64,000 nt of DNA, from NCBI GenBank assembly GCA_945883725.1, contig CAMCXZ010000003.1:18162-82161 (forward strand), in the 5' to 3' direction. The notes beneath the pieces are model-generated. The model saw only the letters and a list, made by a program, of their open reading frames with translations. It was not told where the DNA came from and made no database searches. The stretch is from Bifidobacterium breve (GTDB taxonomy: Bacteria; Actinomycetota; Actinomycetes; Nanopelagicales; Nanopelagicaceae). Position 1 is the stretch's first letter, and the number at the start of each line of letters is the position of its first letter. The position numbers and the translations under genes were made by a program. Below, piece by piece: positions 28,890 through 35,972 of the stretch.

Positions 28890-29372
28890 TTAAATCAAAT
28901 GTGAAAATGCTTCAAGATTTGCCAGCGATTCACCGCGCGAAACCCGCCATGCCCATTCCCTGCGGATAGCACTTGAGAAGCCAATCTCAAGTAAGGGGTT
29001 AAAAGAGGAATCTGCTACTTGTAATACGCTGCCAATTATTCGATCAATCTCTTGATTAGTTACTGCGGTCAATGGCAGGCGGCCAACTAAATAGATATCT
29101 CGCAATTCGTTGATCGCAAAAGCTATTCCATAGAGCCCAGCGTTCTTCTGTAAGCACCAGGCGTGCACTTGATCTTCATGCTCATCAGGTTTACGGATGA
29201 CGAAGGCATTGATACTTAATGAGTGGTCACCAATTATTAAAGCGCAATGCGTTTGTTGCTTCTTTTCACCAGGCAGCGTGATTAAAAAAGTACTTAAACT
29301 ACTCTGCTCAAAAGATAAATCGTGAGACTCTAGAAATTCTAAAATAACTTCAGTTGGATTGAGCCCGCTCAT
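28890..29372 (-). CDS. YbjN-domain protein (mshA neighbour)
   Basis: Cytoplasmic protein of 160 residues with the YbjN/T3SS-chaperone-like fold, seen in the alternating beta strands FEQSSLSTFLITLPGEKKQQTHCALIIGDHSLSINAFV followed by helices and DIYLVGRLPL. The exact biochemical role is unknown. The gene lies 3 bases downstream of mshA, where mycobacteria carry the same family (next to gpm1), so co-transcription with mshA is likely. Confidence 0.8.
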   Translation of the reverse strand: MSGLNPTEVILEFLESHDLSFEQSSLSTFLITLPGEKKQQTHCALIIGDHSLSINAFVIRKPDEHEDQVHAWCLQKNAGLYGIAFAINELRDIYLVGRLPLTAVTNQEIDRIIGSVLQVADSSFNPLLEIGFSSAIRREWAWRVSRGESLANLEAFSHLI

Positions 29373-29375
29373 TAA

Positions 29376-30635
29376 TTATGCTCCAGCGATTTGTTCACGT
29401 GCAAGTTCAGATAAAACCCGATCATAAATATCTAAGGTGCCACGTGCTGTTGCATCCCAACCAAAGTGTGAAGCATGTTCGACTGCGCCCATTGATAGTA
29501 AAACGCGACGTTGCGGCTCGTTTAGTAAGCGTGCCAAAATCGAAGACCAGGCACGCGGATCATGGCCGTCAACTAATACGCCAGAAATACCATCGGCAAC
29601 CGCAGTACGTAAGCCACCTACAGCAGTTGCAACCACGGGAGTACCACATGCTTGTGCTTCAAGTGCAACCAATCCAAATGATTCGCTATAGCTTGGCACG
29701 CAAACCAAATCTGCACTGCGATACCAATCGGGTAAGTCATTACGCGGAACAGGTTCAGCAAATTTAACTACATCAGAAATTGCCAACCAACCTGCTAACT
29801 CTTTAAGTCGCTCTACTTCAGAAGTATTTGAACCAGATGAACCACCAACAATATTTACAATTAAGCCGCTACGTAAAAGTGGCGAGTGATTTAACATTTC
29901 TGAGATAGCTCTAATTAAAAGTTCGGGGCCTTTATGGGGCTGAATACGACCAACAAAAGTAATTACATTGGCGTTCGTTGGAACGCTTAAGCGCTGGCGA
30001 GCGGCTTTCTTGCCATCACCTGGAATAAATTTATAAAGATCAACGCCTGGCGAAACTACTCGCACATTATCGGGGCAGGCTTCATAAAGTGAAACTAAGC
30101 TAGCTGCTTCGGCATCAGTATTAGCAATTAGCGCATTAGCTGCAGCTACCACTTGGGTTTCACCTTGGACCCGAATCATTGGTTCTGGGGTTTCGCCTTC
30201 AGCCAAATTCAAGTTTTTAACTCGCGCCATTGTGTGCATCGTATGAACGAATGGAATATTTAATGCCTTACTCGCATGCATAGCGACTTTGCCAGAGATC
30301 CAATAATGTGAATGAATCAGATCGTAATTGGTTTCACCCGAAAGCTTTTTCTTAAATTCTTCGGCGATTTCTGGAATTAATTTTGGTAACAATTCTTTAG
30401 TTACCCCAGTTAATGGACCAACATTTAACTGAATTACCCGAACTCCTGGTGAGACTTCGACAATATCTGCAACATCAGAATTGGTACGCCGTGTAAAAAT
30501 ATCTACCTCTACGCCCATTGCTGCCATACGTTCGGCGCTTTCAGCCACATAAATATTCATCCCGCCGGCATCGCCAATGCCTGGTTGATCCAGGGGCGAG
30601 GTATGCACCATCAAGGTTGCAATCCGTGCGTTCAT
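29376..30635 (-). CDS. mshA: D-inositol-3-phosphate glycosyltransferase, mycothiol synthesis step 1
   Basis: GT4 glycosyltransferase that joins UDP-N-acetylglucosamine to 1-L-myo-inositol 1-phosphate. The 419-residue protein has the acceptor loop DQPGIGDAGGMNIYVAE at residue 17, the HSHYWISG motif near 110, the donor site FVGRIQPHKGPELLIRA, and the GT-B EX7E segment SYSESFGLVALEAQACG near 315. It starts the mycothiol pathway; mshB and mshC are not in the window, and an mshD-like half gene is at 35.5 kb. TACCCT lies six bases before ATG. Confidence 0.95.
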   Translation of the reverse strand: MNARIATLMVHTSPLDQPGIGDAGGMNIYVAESAERMAAMGVEVDIFTRRTNSDVADIVEVSPGVRVIQLNVGPLTGVTKELLPKLIPEIAEEFKKKLSGETNYDLIHSHYWISGKVAMHASKALNIPFVHTMHTMARVKNLNLAEGETPEPMIRVQGETQVVAAANALIANTDAEAASLVSLYEACPDNVRVVSPGVDLYKFIPGDGKKAARQRLSVPTNANVITFVGRIQPHKGPELLIRAISEMLNHSPLLRSGLIVNIVGGSSGSNTSEVERLKELAGWLAISDVVKFAEPVPRNDLPDWYRSADLVCVPSYSESFGLVALEAQACGTPVVATAVGGLRTAVADGISGVLVDGHDPRAWSSILARLLNEPQRRVLLSMGAVEHASHFGWDATARGTLDIYDRVLSELAREQIAGA

Positions 30636-30641
30636 GGTTAA

Positions 30642-30647
30642 AGGGTA
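30642..30647 (-). promoter_or_regulatory. -10 element for leaderless mshA mRNA
   Basis: Minus-strand TACCCT, six bases (TTAACC), then ATG 30635, with no Shine-Dalgarno sequence. Confidence 0.6.
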
Positions 30648-30654
30648 ACGCTGA

Positions 30655-31572
30655 TTAAAAGGTAGCGCTAAGTGAGCCGACTACGTTTCCGCCACCCAGC
30701 ACATCAACTACTTCACCTTCAATATTGATGCCGAATTTAGCGAGTGCGGCTTTCATCATTGGGCCATTAACACGATTACTGCCATCAGAAATCTTCCAAG
30801 CAATCGCACCGCCATCAGCTAAAGATGCCAACATCACGCTTTCGGCACCACCTTTTACGAAGAGCCCAGGAACAGCGCGCATCATGCGAGTATCAAAAGC
30901 TCCTTCAGCCAGAATCATTTCCGGATGTTTTAGACAGGCACTAATCACTTTTGTAAATACTGGATCAAAATCGATGCGCATTCTTCGAGCAGCCACTGCT
31001 ATCGAACGAGTGCTCATTGAAAACAGTGGCGCACCGCAACCATCGATACTTGTGCGATTGATTGGTTGGCCAGTTAAACCTTCAATTTCATTGGCAATTG
31101 CGATCTGGAGTGGGTGACTGGCATCCCGATAAGTTTTTATATCCCAACCGTTAACAACGCACGTTGCCAACATTCCTGCGTGCTTACCACTGCAGTTTGC
31201 GGCTAAAGAGGTTGCTGGCTTATCGCCCCAAGAAATACGAGCGTTGCGATCTATTGGAAAATCAGGCGTATTTTGTAAATCTGATTCTGATAACCCAACG
31301 CTTTTTAAAATTTCCAGCGCAACTTCTTGATGACGATTAGTTCCACCATGACTTGCACAAACCAAAGCTAATTGCCCATCATTTAGTTTTAGCCCAGAGC
31401 GCACCATTGCTGTTGCTTGAAAAGATTTAATTGCTGAGCGCGGATAGATTTCGGCGTCAACTTCGCCAAGTGTCAACAAATCAGTTCCATCTGCTGCAAT
31501 AAGGATTAGGTTGCCGCTGTGGGTTGATTCAACTAATCCGCTACGCACTAACTGCGCAAGAATAACGCTCAT
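30655..31572 (-). CDS. Asparaginase (type II / thermolabile family)
   Basis: Hydrolyses L-asparagine to aspartate and ammonia. The 305-residue protein matches the Asparaginase_II family, distinct from the classical E. coli enzymes: VESTHSGNLILI, PRSAIKSFQATAMV, LALVCASHGGTNRHQEVALEIL and NCSGKHAGMLATCV. No signal peptide is visible, so it is cytoplasmic. It follows the nitrobindin gene after 2 bases in one operon. Nitrogen control by the nearby GlnR is possible, but no GlnR box was recognised. Confidence 0.88.
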   Translation of the reverse strand: MSVILAQLVRSGLVESTHSGNLILIAADGTDLLTLGEVDAEIYPRSAIKSFQATAMVRSGLKLNDGQLALVCASHGGTNRHQEVALEILKSVGLSESDLQNTPDFPIDRNARISWGDKPATSLAANCSGKHAGMLATCVVNGWDIKTYRDASHPLQIAIANEIEGLTGQPINRTSIDGCGAPLFSMSTRSIAVAARRMRIDFDPVFTKVISACLKHPEMILAEGAFDTRMMRAVPGLFVKGGAESVMLASLADGGAIAWKISDGSNRVNGPMMKAALAKFGINIEGEVVDVLGGGNVVGSLSATF

Positions 31573-31574
31573 TC

Positions 31575-32075
31575 TTAATCGTTAGAGCGCGGGCTAGTTG
31601 ACCAAATGTGTGCTTGAAGTGTTTGTCCTTCGGCAGCCATGTCATATGCGTAGAAGAGTTCACCTTCAACTAATCCATAAAGACGAACACCAGCAGTAAC
31701 AATTTTTGCAGAAGGTGCGGAATAACCTTGATCCATTGCTAATTGAATTTTGGGCCCGTCGAAATGGCCAAGCCAACCTTCAGTTATTCCAGTGTTATGA
31801 GAAATTACAACTTCCAGTACATTATTTGGTTTGATCCGCCAAAAGCCTGCCTCGCTTGCACCGGGGCGAATAATTTCGCCTTCATCATCGACGATCCAAG
31901 AGCGTGAAAAGTAGTTTAGAAATGGGCGACCATCGTGGTTAAAAACGGTTTCGGAGATAAATTGGAAAGGCTTAATTGTTGGGTACTCGCCGTGACCCTT
32001 ACCGCGCCATGTTCCAACTAGCCAAGCAAGTGGATTTAAATCAGGGTGAAGTCCTTCGGGGATTGTGAAGACCAT
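31575..32075 (-). CDS. Nitrobindin-like heme protein (FABP/THAP4 family)
   Basis: Beta-barrel protein of 166 residues, in the family of actinobacterial peroxynitrite isomerases that bind ferric heme and detoxify peroxynitrite. The N-terminal LNPLAWLVGTWRGKGHGEYPTI is diagnostic, and a His in QTLQAHIWS near the C-terminus is the expected heme ligand. Its ATG overlaps the TAA of the upstream 45-residue ORF (TAATG), so translation is coupled to it. The heme role is inferred from the family. Confidence 0.88.
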   Translation of the reverse strand: MVFTIPEGLHPDLNPLAWLVGTWRGKGHGEYPTIKPFQFISETVFNHDGRPFLNYFSRSWIVDDEGEIIRPGASEAGFWRIKPNNVLEVVISHNTGITEGWLGHFDGPKIQLAMDQGYSAPSAKIVTAGVRLYGLVEGELFYAYDMAAEGQTLQAHIWSTSPRSND

Positions 32076-32212
32076 TATCTGCCAGTTCGCTTTCTACTAT
32101 CTCGGTAGCGAGCACTTTCGGGATCTCTGCGATTAGTAAATGCATAGAACAATAATCCGGCGCCAATAACTAATGAAATCAGGCCAAGGAGAATTGAAGT
32201 TAAGAGCTCCAT
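32075..32212 (-). CDS. Candidate 45-residue single-helix membrane protein
   Basis: ORF with one membrane helix at residues 4-25 (LTSILLGLISLVIGAGLLFY) and a charged, Arg-rich tail (NRRDPESARYRDSRKRTGR). Three signals support it: TAGACT seven bases before its ATG, a TAATG overlap with the nitrobindin start, and a positive-inside tail. I do not recognise a family. It would head the nitrobindin-asparaginase operon. It is too short to be certain without homologues. Confidence 0.55.
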   Translation of the reverse strand: MELLTSILLGLISLVIGAGLLFYAFTNRRDPESARYRDSRKRTGR

Positions 32213-32219
32213 GTCGGAA

Positions 32220-32225
32220 AGTCTA
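32220..32225 (-). promoter_or_regulatory. -10 element for leaderless small-ORF/nitrobindin operon
   Basis: Minus-strand TAGACT, seven bases, then ATG 32212. The same hexamer and spacing are used for carbonic anhydrase. Confidence 0.5.
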
Positions 32226-32233
32226 TCGGTTAG

Positions 32234-32308
32234 TTACATCTTTCTTACGGCCCACATGATCGCGAGCCCTGCTAGCAAAGTGATTATTAACTGTCCGAGC
32301 AATTCCAT
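32234..32308 (-). CDS. Candidate 24-residue membrane peptide
   Basis: Very short ORF, starting 3 bases after the ygfZ stop. It encodes one hydrophobic helix (LLGQLIITLLAGLAIMW) capped by AVRKM. Translational coupling to ygfZ is possible. No family is recognised, and chance cannot be excluded at this length. It ends 8 bases before the promoter of the next small ORF. Confidence 0.35.
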   Translation of the reverse strand: MELLGQLIITLLAGLAIMWAVRKM

Positions 32309-32311
32309 TTA

Positions 32312-33220
32312 CTAATTACCTGCGGCTATTGCTTCTTGAGCAGCAGGAATCCCACCAACTGAGAGCGTTGCGTCTAACGGGGTATTGCGCTTAACCACGG
32401 CGAGTGCAATCGGGCCTAATTCATGATGCCTCGCAACAGTTCCTAAATAGCCGACAACTACCCCATCGTTTTCCACTGGAGTTCCAACTTTAGGAAAATT
32501 AACTTCAGTGCCATCAAGGTGCAACATAACTAAACGACGTGGTGGATTTCCTAGATTATTTATTTTCGCAACTGTTTCTTGGCCACGATAACAACCTTTA
32601 TTTAGGTGTACCGCACTATTTAATAGTCCTAGTTCATTTGGAATAGATTTGTGATCAGTTTCAAAACCTATTCGTGGCAATGCCGCAGCTACTCGCATTG
32701 CATCAAGTGCCCAAGTACCTACTTGGGTTGCCACCGAATTAAAAGTTTCGATCATGTTTATTAACTCGGATCTTGGCACAAGTGCATAGGGGCCACCAAT
32801 TTCATCCATTTTGCCAGGCGCACGTAACACTGCATATTCTGAAGTAGCATCGTGAATTTCTACTTGAGCACGAAATTTCATTTTTCCAAGATGTAAAATT
32901 AATTCAGCGCTGCGACCCGGATTAACAACTAGCCAAGTGGTGTCACCATCATCTACCAAAAAGAATTGATGCTCAATATGTCCTTTCGGGTCTAAAATTA
33001 AAGCATGCTGCCATTGACCAGCTAATAAATTTTCATGATCTTGAGTAGTTAAAAGATGCAGCCAGGTTAAACGTTCTGGCCCAGACAGTGCGACAACTTC
33101 GTAATGTGATAAGTCGGCCCAAGCGGTGCCAGCTTCTAGTGCACGTTGTTCTTTTACTGGATCACCAAAATGCCACACGGCGCCTTTATCTGGGCCGTCC
33201 TCCACGAGTACAGCGCTCAT
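32312..33220 (-). CDS. ygfZ: YgfZ/GcvT-fold folate-binding protein
   Basis: Folate-binding protein of 302 residues that assists assembly or repair of some Fe-S enzymes. The GcvT-like fold and the signature KGCYRGQETVAKINNLG (Cys210) identify it. It overlaps the stop of fur by one base and shares its transcript. The fur-ygfZ-nitrobindin neighbourhood is common in Actinobacteria. Confidence 0.92.
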   Translation of the reverse strand: MSAVLVEDGPDKGAVWHFGDPVKEQRALEAGTAWADLSHYEVVALSGPERLTWLHLLTTQDHENLLAGQWQHALILDPKGHIEHQFFLVDDGDTTWLVVNPGRSAELILHLGKMKFRAQVEIHDATSEYAVLRAPGKMDEIGGPYALVPRSELINMIETFNSVATQVGTWALDAMRVAAALPRIGFETDHKSIPNELGLLNSAVHLNKGCYRGQETVAKINNLGNPPRRLVMLHLDGTEVNFPKVGTPVENDGVVVGYLGTVARHHELGPIALAVVKRNTPLDATLSVGGIPAAQEAIAAGN

Positions 33221-33639
33221 TACTTACTTTCAGCTGTGAAACATGCTGAGCAAGTGCCATAAACAGCAAAGTGTGTGACATCTGTTTTAAAACCATAATC
33301 ATCGGCTAGAGCATTTACAAAGTTAGCCGCAACATCTATTGGTGCATCTCCTACGGATCCACAAGTGCCACAAACTAAATGTAGGTGGGTTAACTCTTCG
33401 GCGGCATGATAGGTAGCCCCGCCGTGGCCCAAGTGAGTGTGCTGAACTAATCCCACGTTCTCGAGGGTTTCTAAGTTGCGGTATACGGTTGAAAGGTTGA
33501 TTCCGGGATGAGTTTGGCGAACTTTCTCAGCAACTTCTTCTGGTGTGGCATGTCCTAGTTCGCGAACAGCAGCTAAGACTAATTCTCGTTGCGGAGTTAA
33601 GCGCAATCCCTTATCGCGTAATTCATGCTGATCAGCCAT
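33220..33639 (-). CDS. Fur-family metal-responsive repressor
   Basis: Winged-helix metalloregulator of 139 residues. The DNA-binding region is GLRLTPQRELVLAAV ... NLSTVYRNLETLENVGLV, the regulatory metal site probably uses the histidines of HTHLGHGGATYH and THLHLV, and the structural zinc site is CGTCGS with a second pair in YGTCSAC. Subtype (Fur, Zur, Nur or PerR) cannot be fixed; the neighbourhood recalls the nickel regulator Nur of Streptomyces. A palindrome overlaps its own -10 region, suggesting autoregulation. Confidence 0.9.
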   Translation of the reverse strand: MADQHELRDKGLRLTPQRELVLAAVRELGHATPEEVAEKVRQTHPGINLSTVYRNLETLENVGLVQHTHLGHGGATYHAAEELTHLHLVCGTCGSVGDAPIDVAANFVNALADDYGFKTDVTHFAVYGTCSACFTAESK

Positions 33640-33644
33640 GAGTC

Positions 33645-33659
33645 AATCTTACTTAGATT
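33645..33659. promoter_or_regulatory. Small palindrome over fur promoter
   Basis: AATCT-TACTT-AGATT, a 5+5 inverted repeat with a 5-base centre, overlaps the predicted -10 hexamer of fur and is flanked by TCA/TGAG-like outer bases. It is a candidate operator for autoregulation. Confidence 0.35.
33646..33651 (-). promoter_or_regulatory. -10 element for leaderless fur mRNA
   Basis: Minus-strand TAAGAT, six bases (TGACTC), then ATG 33639. Confidence 0.55.
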
Positions 33660-33688
33660 CTCATAAAAAGGGTTATCTGGTCGGCCGA

Positions 33689-34126
33689 TTAGCGGCGAGC
33701 ACGCAGAAGAATTAGGTAAAACTCGCAGCCTAAGCAGTAATTAAAGGTTGCATTTAAAAAAGCGGCTGCAAGTGCAAACCCGGTTGCGATAGTGAAGACG
33801 ATAGTGACTCCAGATAGCAACCCAGCAACAGCGATGGCAGCAAAAACGAAACCGACAGCTTGGGCAAATTGAGGTGGTCGCACATCTTCAGGAACAAACT
33901 CGCCCTTTAAACGTGGCTTGATCAAAGTTTTAAAGAGAAAAGCATAAGGCGTGAATTGTGGACCTCTAGTTGCGCCAATTAGAAACACTGCTAATTGAAA
34001 AACGATCAGAGGCAGTGATTGCGTTACCAGTGCGCTCGCTAATACAAAAACTGTAAGCGCTGCTGAGAAACGTGGACCACGTGCATCAATTACTATTGAG
34101 GTGTTTTTTTTATCTAAAGTTGTCAT
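33689..34126 (-). CDS. DUF4395 membrane protein
   Basis: Integral membrane protein of 145 residues with about four hydrophobic helices in two pairs (residues 20-55 and 90-125) and the segment IDARGPRFSAALTVFVLA that opens the DUF4395 family. The last stretch, NYCLGCEFYLILLRARR, has a CxxC that could be redox active or bind metal. In many actinobacteria it sits beside a membrane thioredoxin and sulfurtransferase genes. Here it follows a thioredoxin gene and a Cys-rich leader ORF. A role in thiol or sulfur handling is inferred from context only. Confidence 0.85.
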   Translation of the reverse strand: MTTLDKKNTSIVIDARGPRFSAALTVFVLASALVTQSLPLIVFQLAVFLIGATRGPQFTPYAFLFKTLIKPRLKGEFVPEDVRPPQFAQAVGFVFAAIAVAGLLSGVTIVFTIATGFALAAAFLNATFNYCLGCEFYLILLRARR

Positions 34127-34155
34127 CTGTTTCCTACTTTTCTTGGTTGTGGGTT

Positions 34156-34183
34156 ACTAAAACTGGGTATTTTAAGTTTTAGT
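34156..34183 (-). promoter_or_regulatory. Hairpin at the leader-peptide stop, upstream of DUF4395
   Basis: Perfect 8-bp arms ACTAAAAC / GTTTTAGT around a 12-base loop. The leader stop codon (34179-34181) lies inside the first arm as transcribed, and the DUF4395 Shine-Dalgarno follows about 20 bases later. A ribosome stalled at the Cys codons would cover and open this stem, a plausible attenuation switch. Confidence 0.5.
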
Positions 34184-34262
34184 TACAACACAACGAGACA
34201 GCTAAACGTCCGTAATCAAGTACGCGACGCTTTGTGAAAAAGCTATCAAGTGCGAAAGACAT
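34179..34262 (-). CDS. Putative Cys-responsive leader peptide (27 residues, ends Cys-Cys-Asn)
   Basis: Short ORF with ATG six bases after a TACTCT box. Its C-terminus reads TKRRVLDYGRLAVSLCCN, which resembles the actinobacterial leader peptides with RRxVDxxRxAxxxCC that precede sulfur-metabolism genes and sense cysteine by ribosome stalling. It lies between a thioredoxin gene and DUF4395. A GTG at 34322 in the same frame would give 47 residues and overlap the thioredoxin stop (GTGA). I favour the ATG because of the promoter. A hairpin overlaps the stop codon. Confidence 0.65.
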   Translation of the reverse strand: MSFALDSFFTKRRVLDYGRLAVSLCCN

Positions 34263-34268
34263 GTAATA

Positions 34269-34274
34269 AGAGTA
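34269..34274 (-). promoter_or_regulatory. -10 element for leaderless Cys leader mRNA
   Basis: Minus-strand TACTCT, six bases (TATTAC), then ATG 34262. Same hexamer and spacing as DUF2530 and DUF3027. Confidence 0.55.
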
Positions 34275-34318
34275 AAGAGGGCCGGTGAAAAAGCCTAATT
34301 GCGAGTCACTTGCAGGTG

Positions 34319-34747
34319 TCACTTTATAGCGGCGAGGGCGGCTAACACTTGGTCACGCTTAGGTGCGCCAATAGCTCGCCCCACTTCAATACCAAAGCTA
34401 TTAAGAATCAGAGTGGTTGGAGTAGAGCGAATATCTAGTTTGCGTACTAACTCCAGATTTGTTTCAGCATCGATTTCAACATGTCGCACATCGCTTAAGT
34501 CGGTAACAACGTTTTCAAGCAGTGTGCGCGTTGCTCGGCAAGGGGTACAAAAGGCTGATGAAAACTGCACCAAAGTTGCCCGTGACCCAAGATCGCCACC
34601 GATAACTGATGCAGTTAAAGCCTTGCCGGAGATGGACTTGGCTTGAATCTTGCCCCGTGACTTTTGATACCAGAGGCCATAAGCGGTAGCAGCCCCGAGC
34701 ACGATAAGAATTGGTAGGAAAGATTTCACGAGAGTAGTCTGTGCCAC
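34319..34747 (-). CDS. Membrane-anchored thioredoxin-family protein
   Basis: Thiol-disulfide protein of 142 residues. Residues 9-27 form an N-terminal membrane anchor (SFLPILIVLGAATAYGLWY), followed by a short linker and a thioredoxin fold with active site Cys67-Thr-Pro-Cys70 (AFCTPCRATRTLL) and the cis-Pro segment LDIRSTPTTLIL. It matches the actinobacterial ThiX-type thioredoxins next to glnR. The start codon is GTG with AGGTG just upstream. It is the first gene of the run with the leader ORF and DUF4395. Confidence 0.88.
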   Translation of the reverse strand: MAQTTLVKSFLPILIVLGAATAYGLWYQKSRGKIQAKSISGKALTASVIGGDLGSRATLVQFSSAFCTPCRATRTLLENVVTDLSDVRHVEIDAETNLELVRKLDIRSTPTTLILNSFGIEVGRAIGAPKRDQVLAALAAIK

Positions 34748-34785
34748 TTAACACCTAGAACGCAACTGGAAGCAGGTGAGCGCAA

Positions 34786-35499
34786 ATGGCAAGAGTGTTG
34801 CTACTTACAAACACTCTAGGCGCGAGCGTTGAAGTTCTACCTTCGCTAGCTTTGTTGCAACATCAAGTAAAAATTGTTCCGGCTGAAGCTAGTGTTCTAA
34901 TTGATGTTCCTGAAACAGACATTTTGTTATTAGATGCTCGTCGCGAAATTCCAGCTGCAAAAAATTTAGCTAAGTTGCTACGTACCACAGGTTCAGGTGC
35001 ACCAGTTATTGTCATAACGACTGAAGGTGGTTTATCTGCACTGAGTGCCGAATGGGGCATTGACGATGTAATCCTTGATACTGCTGGTCCTGCAGAAGTT
35101 GATGCGCGTATTCGAATTGCAATTGGTGAATATGCAGCGCACCTTGCTGAAACTGATCCTGCCTCTGGTGAAATAAGAACTGGTGAAGTTTCAATCGATG
35201 AGAATAGTTACACAGCACGCATTAAAGGCCGTGCGCTGGATTTAACTTTCAAAGAATTTGAATTATTGAAGTTTTTGGCTCAGCATCCAGGACGAGTATT
35301 TACCCGAGCTCAGTTGTTGCAAGAAATTTGGGGTTACGATTATTTTGGCGGTACTCGCACTGTTGATGTGCATATCAGACGACTTCGTTCAAAGCTTGGC
35401 CCTGAGCACGAAGCAATTATCGGCACTGTGCGAAATGTGGGATACCGCTTTACGGTAACTAGCGCCATGAAAGATGCCCAAGTATCTGAGCGGATTTAG
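34786..35499 (+). CDS. glnR: GlnR-like orphan response regulator
   Basis: OmpR-family regulator of 237 residues, probably the global nitrogen regulator. The receiver domain keeps Asp50 (ILLLDARR), but the acidic pocket residues and the conserved Lys are missing, as known for GlnR, which works without phosphorylation. The winged-helix domain is complete ([34 protein letters not shown]). No kinase gene is adjacent. The thioredoxin, glnR and mshD order matches mycobacteria, which supports the name. Shine-Dalgarno AGGTGAG lies about 5 bases before ATG. Confidence 0.88.
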   Translation: MARVLLLTNTLGASVEVLPSLALLQHQVKIVPAEASVLIDVPETDILLLDARREIPAAKNLAKLLRTTGSGAPVIVITTEGGLSALSAEWGIDDVILDTAGPAEVDARIRIAIGEYAAHLAETDPASGEIRTGEVSIDENSYTARIKGRALDLTFKEFELLKFLAQHPGRVFTRAQLLQEIWGYDYFGGTRTVDVHIRRLRSKLGPEHEAIIGTVRNVGYRFTVTSAMKDAQVSERI

Positions 35500-35501
35500 T
35501 T

Positions 35502-35972
35502 GTGCGCACGATTCTAAAACTGCATCTCTCTATTGCCGCTGACTTACCAGAGCCAAACACTTCAGCCGAGATAAGCACTTTCAAGTCGACTGATGCCGAC
35601 GAATGGTTAGCGCTAAATAACGAGATTTTTATCGTGCATCCCGACCAAGGTGATTGGGTTATGCAGGACTTAACTAATCGCATTAACGAAAGCTGGTTTG
35701 ATGCCGATGGCTTCTTTCTGGCTAGAGATAAGGGCAAAATAATTGGTTTTTGTTGGACAAAAATCCATAACGACCGAGTAAATGAAGGCGCTATTGGGGA
35801 AATTTATGTAATTGGCGTGAACCCAGATTCACATAGCTCCGGACTTGGTAAAGCCTTATTGCTTACCGCTCTGCGTTTTTTTCAAAGTAAAGGAATTAAA
35901 GAATCAATGCTCTACGTTGACGCCGATAACCATGCCGCCCTAATTCTTTATAAGAAACTAGGCTTCAACTAA
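35502..35972 (+). CDS. MshD-like GNAT acetyltransferase, C-terminal half only
   Basis: N-acetyltransferase of 156 residues resembling the C-terminal, catalytic half of MshD, which acetylates cysteinyl-glucosaminyl-inositol in the last step of mycothiol synthesis. Shared features are the start VRTILKLHLSIAADLPEP (the inter-domain linker in MshD), HPDQGDWVMQDL, WFDADGFFLARDK, IGFCWTKIH, GEIYVIGVNPDSHSSGLGKALL and LYVDADNHAALILYKKLGF. Full-length MshD has about 300 residues with two GNAT domains. Here the N-terminal domain is absent, and the C-terminus stops right after LGF. GTG start, 2 bases after glnR. It may be a minimal MshD or another acetyltransferase. Confidence 0.75.
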   Translation: MRTILKLHLSIAADLPEPNTSAEISTFKSTDADEWLALNNEIFIVHPDQGDWVMQDLTNRINESWFDADGFFLARDKGKIIGFCWTKIHNDRVNEGAIGEIYVIGVNPDSHSSGLGKALLLTALRFFQSKGIKESMLYVDADNHAALILYKKLGFN

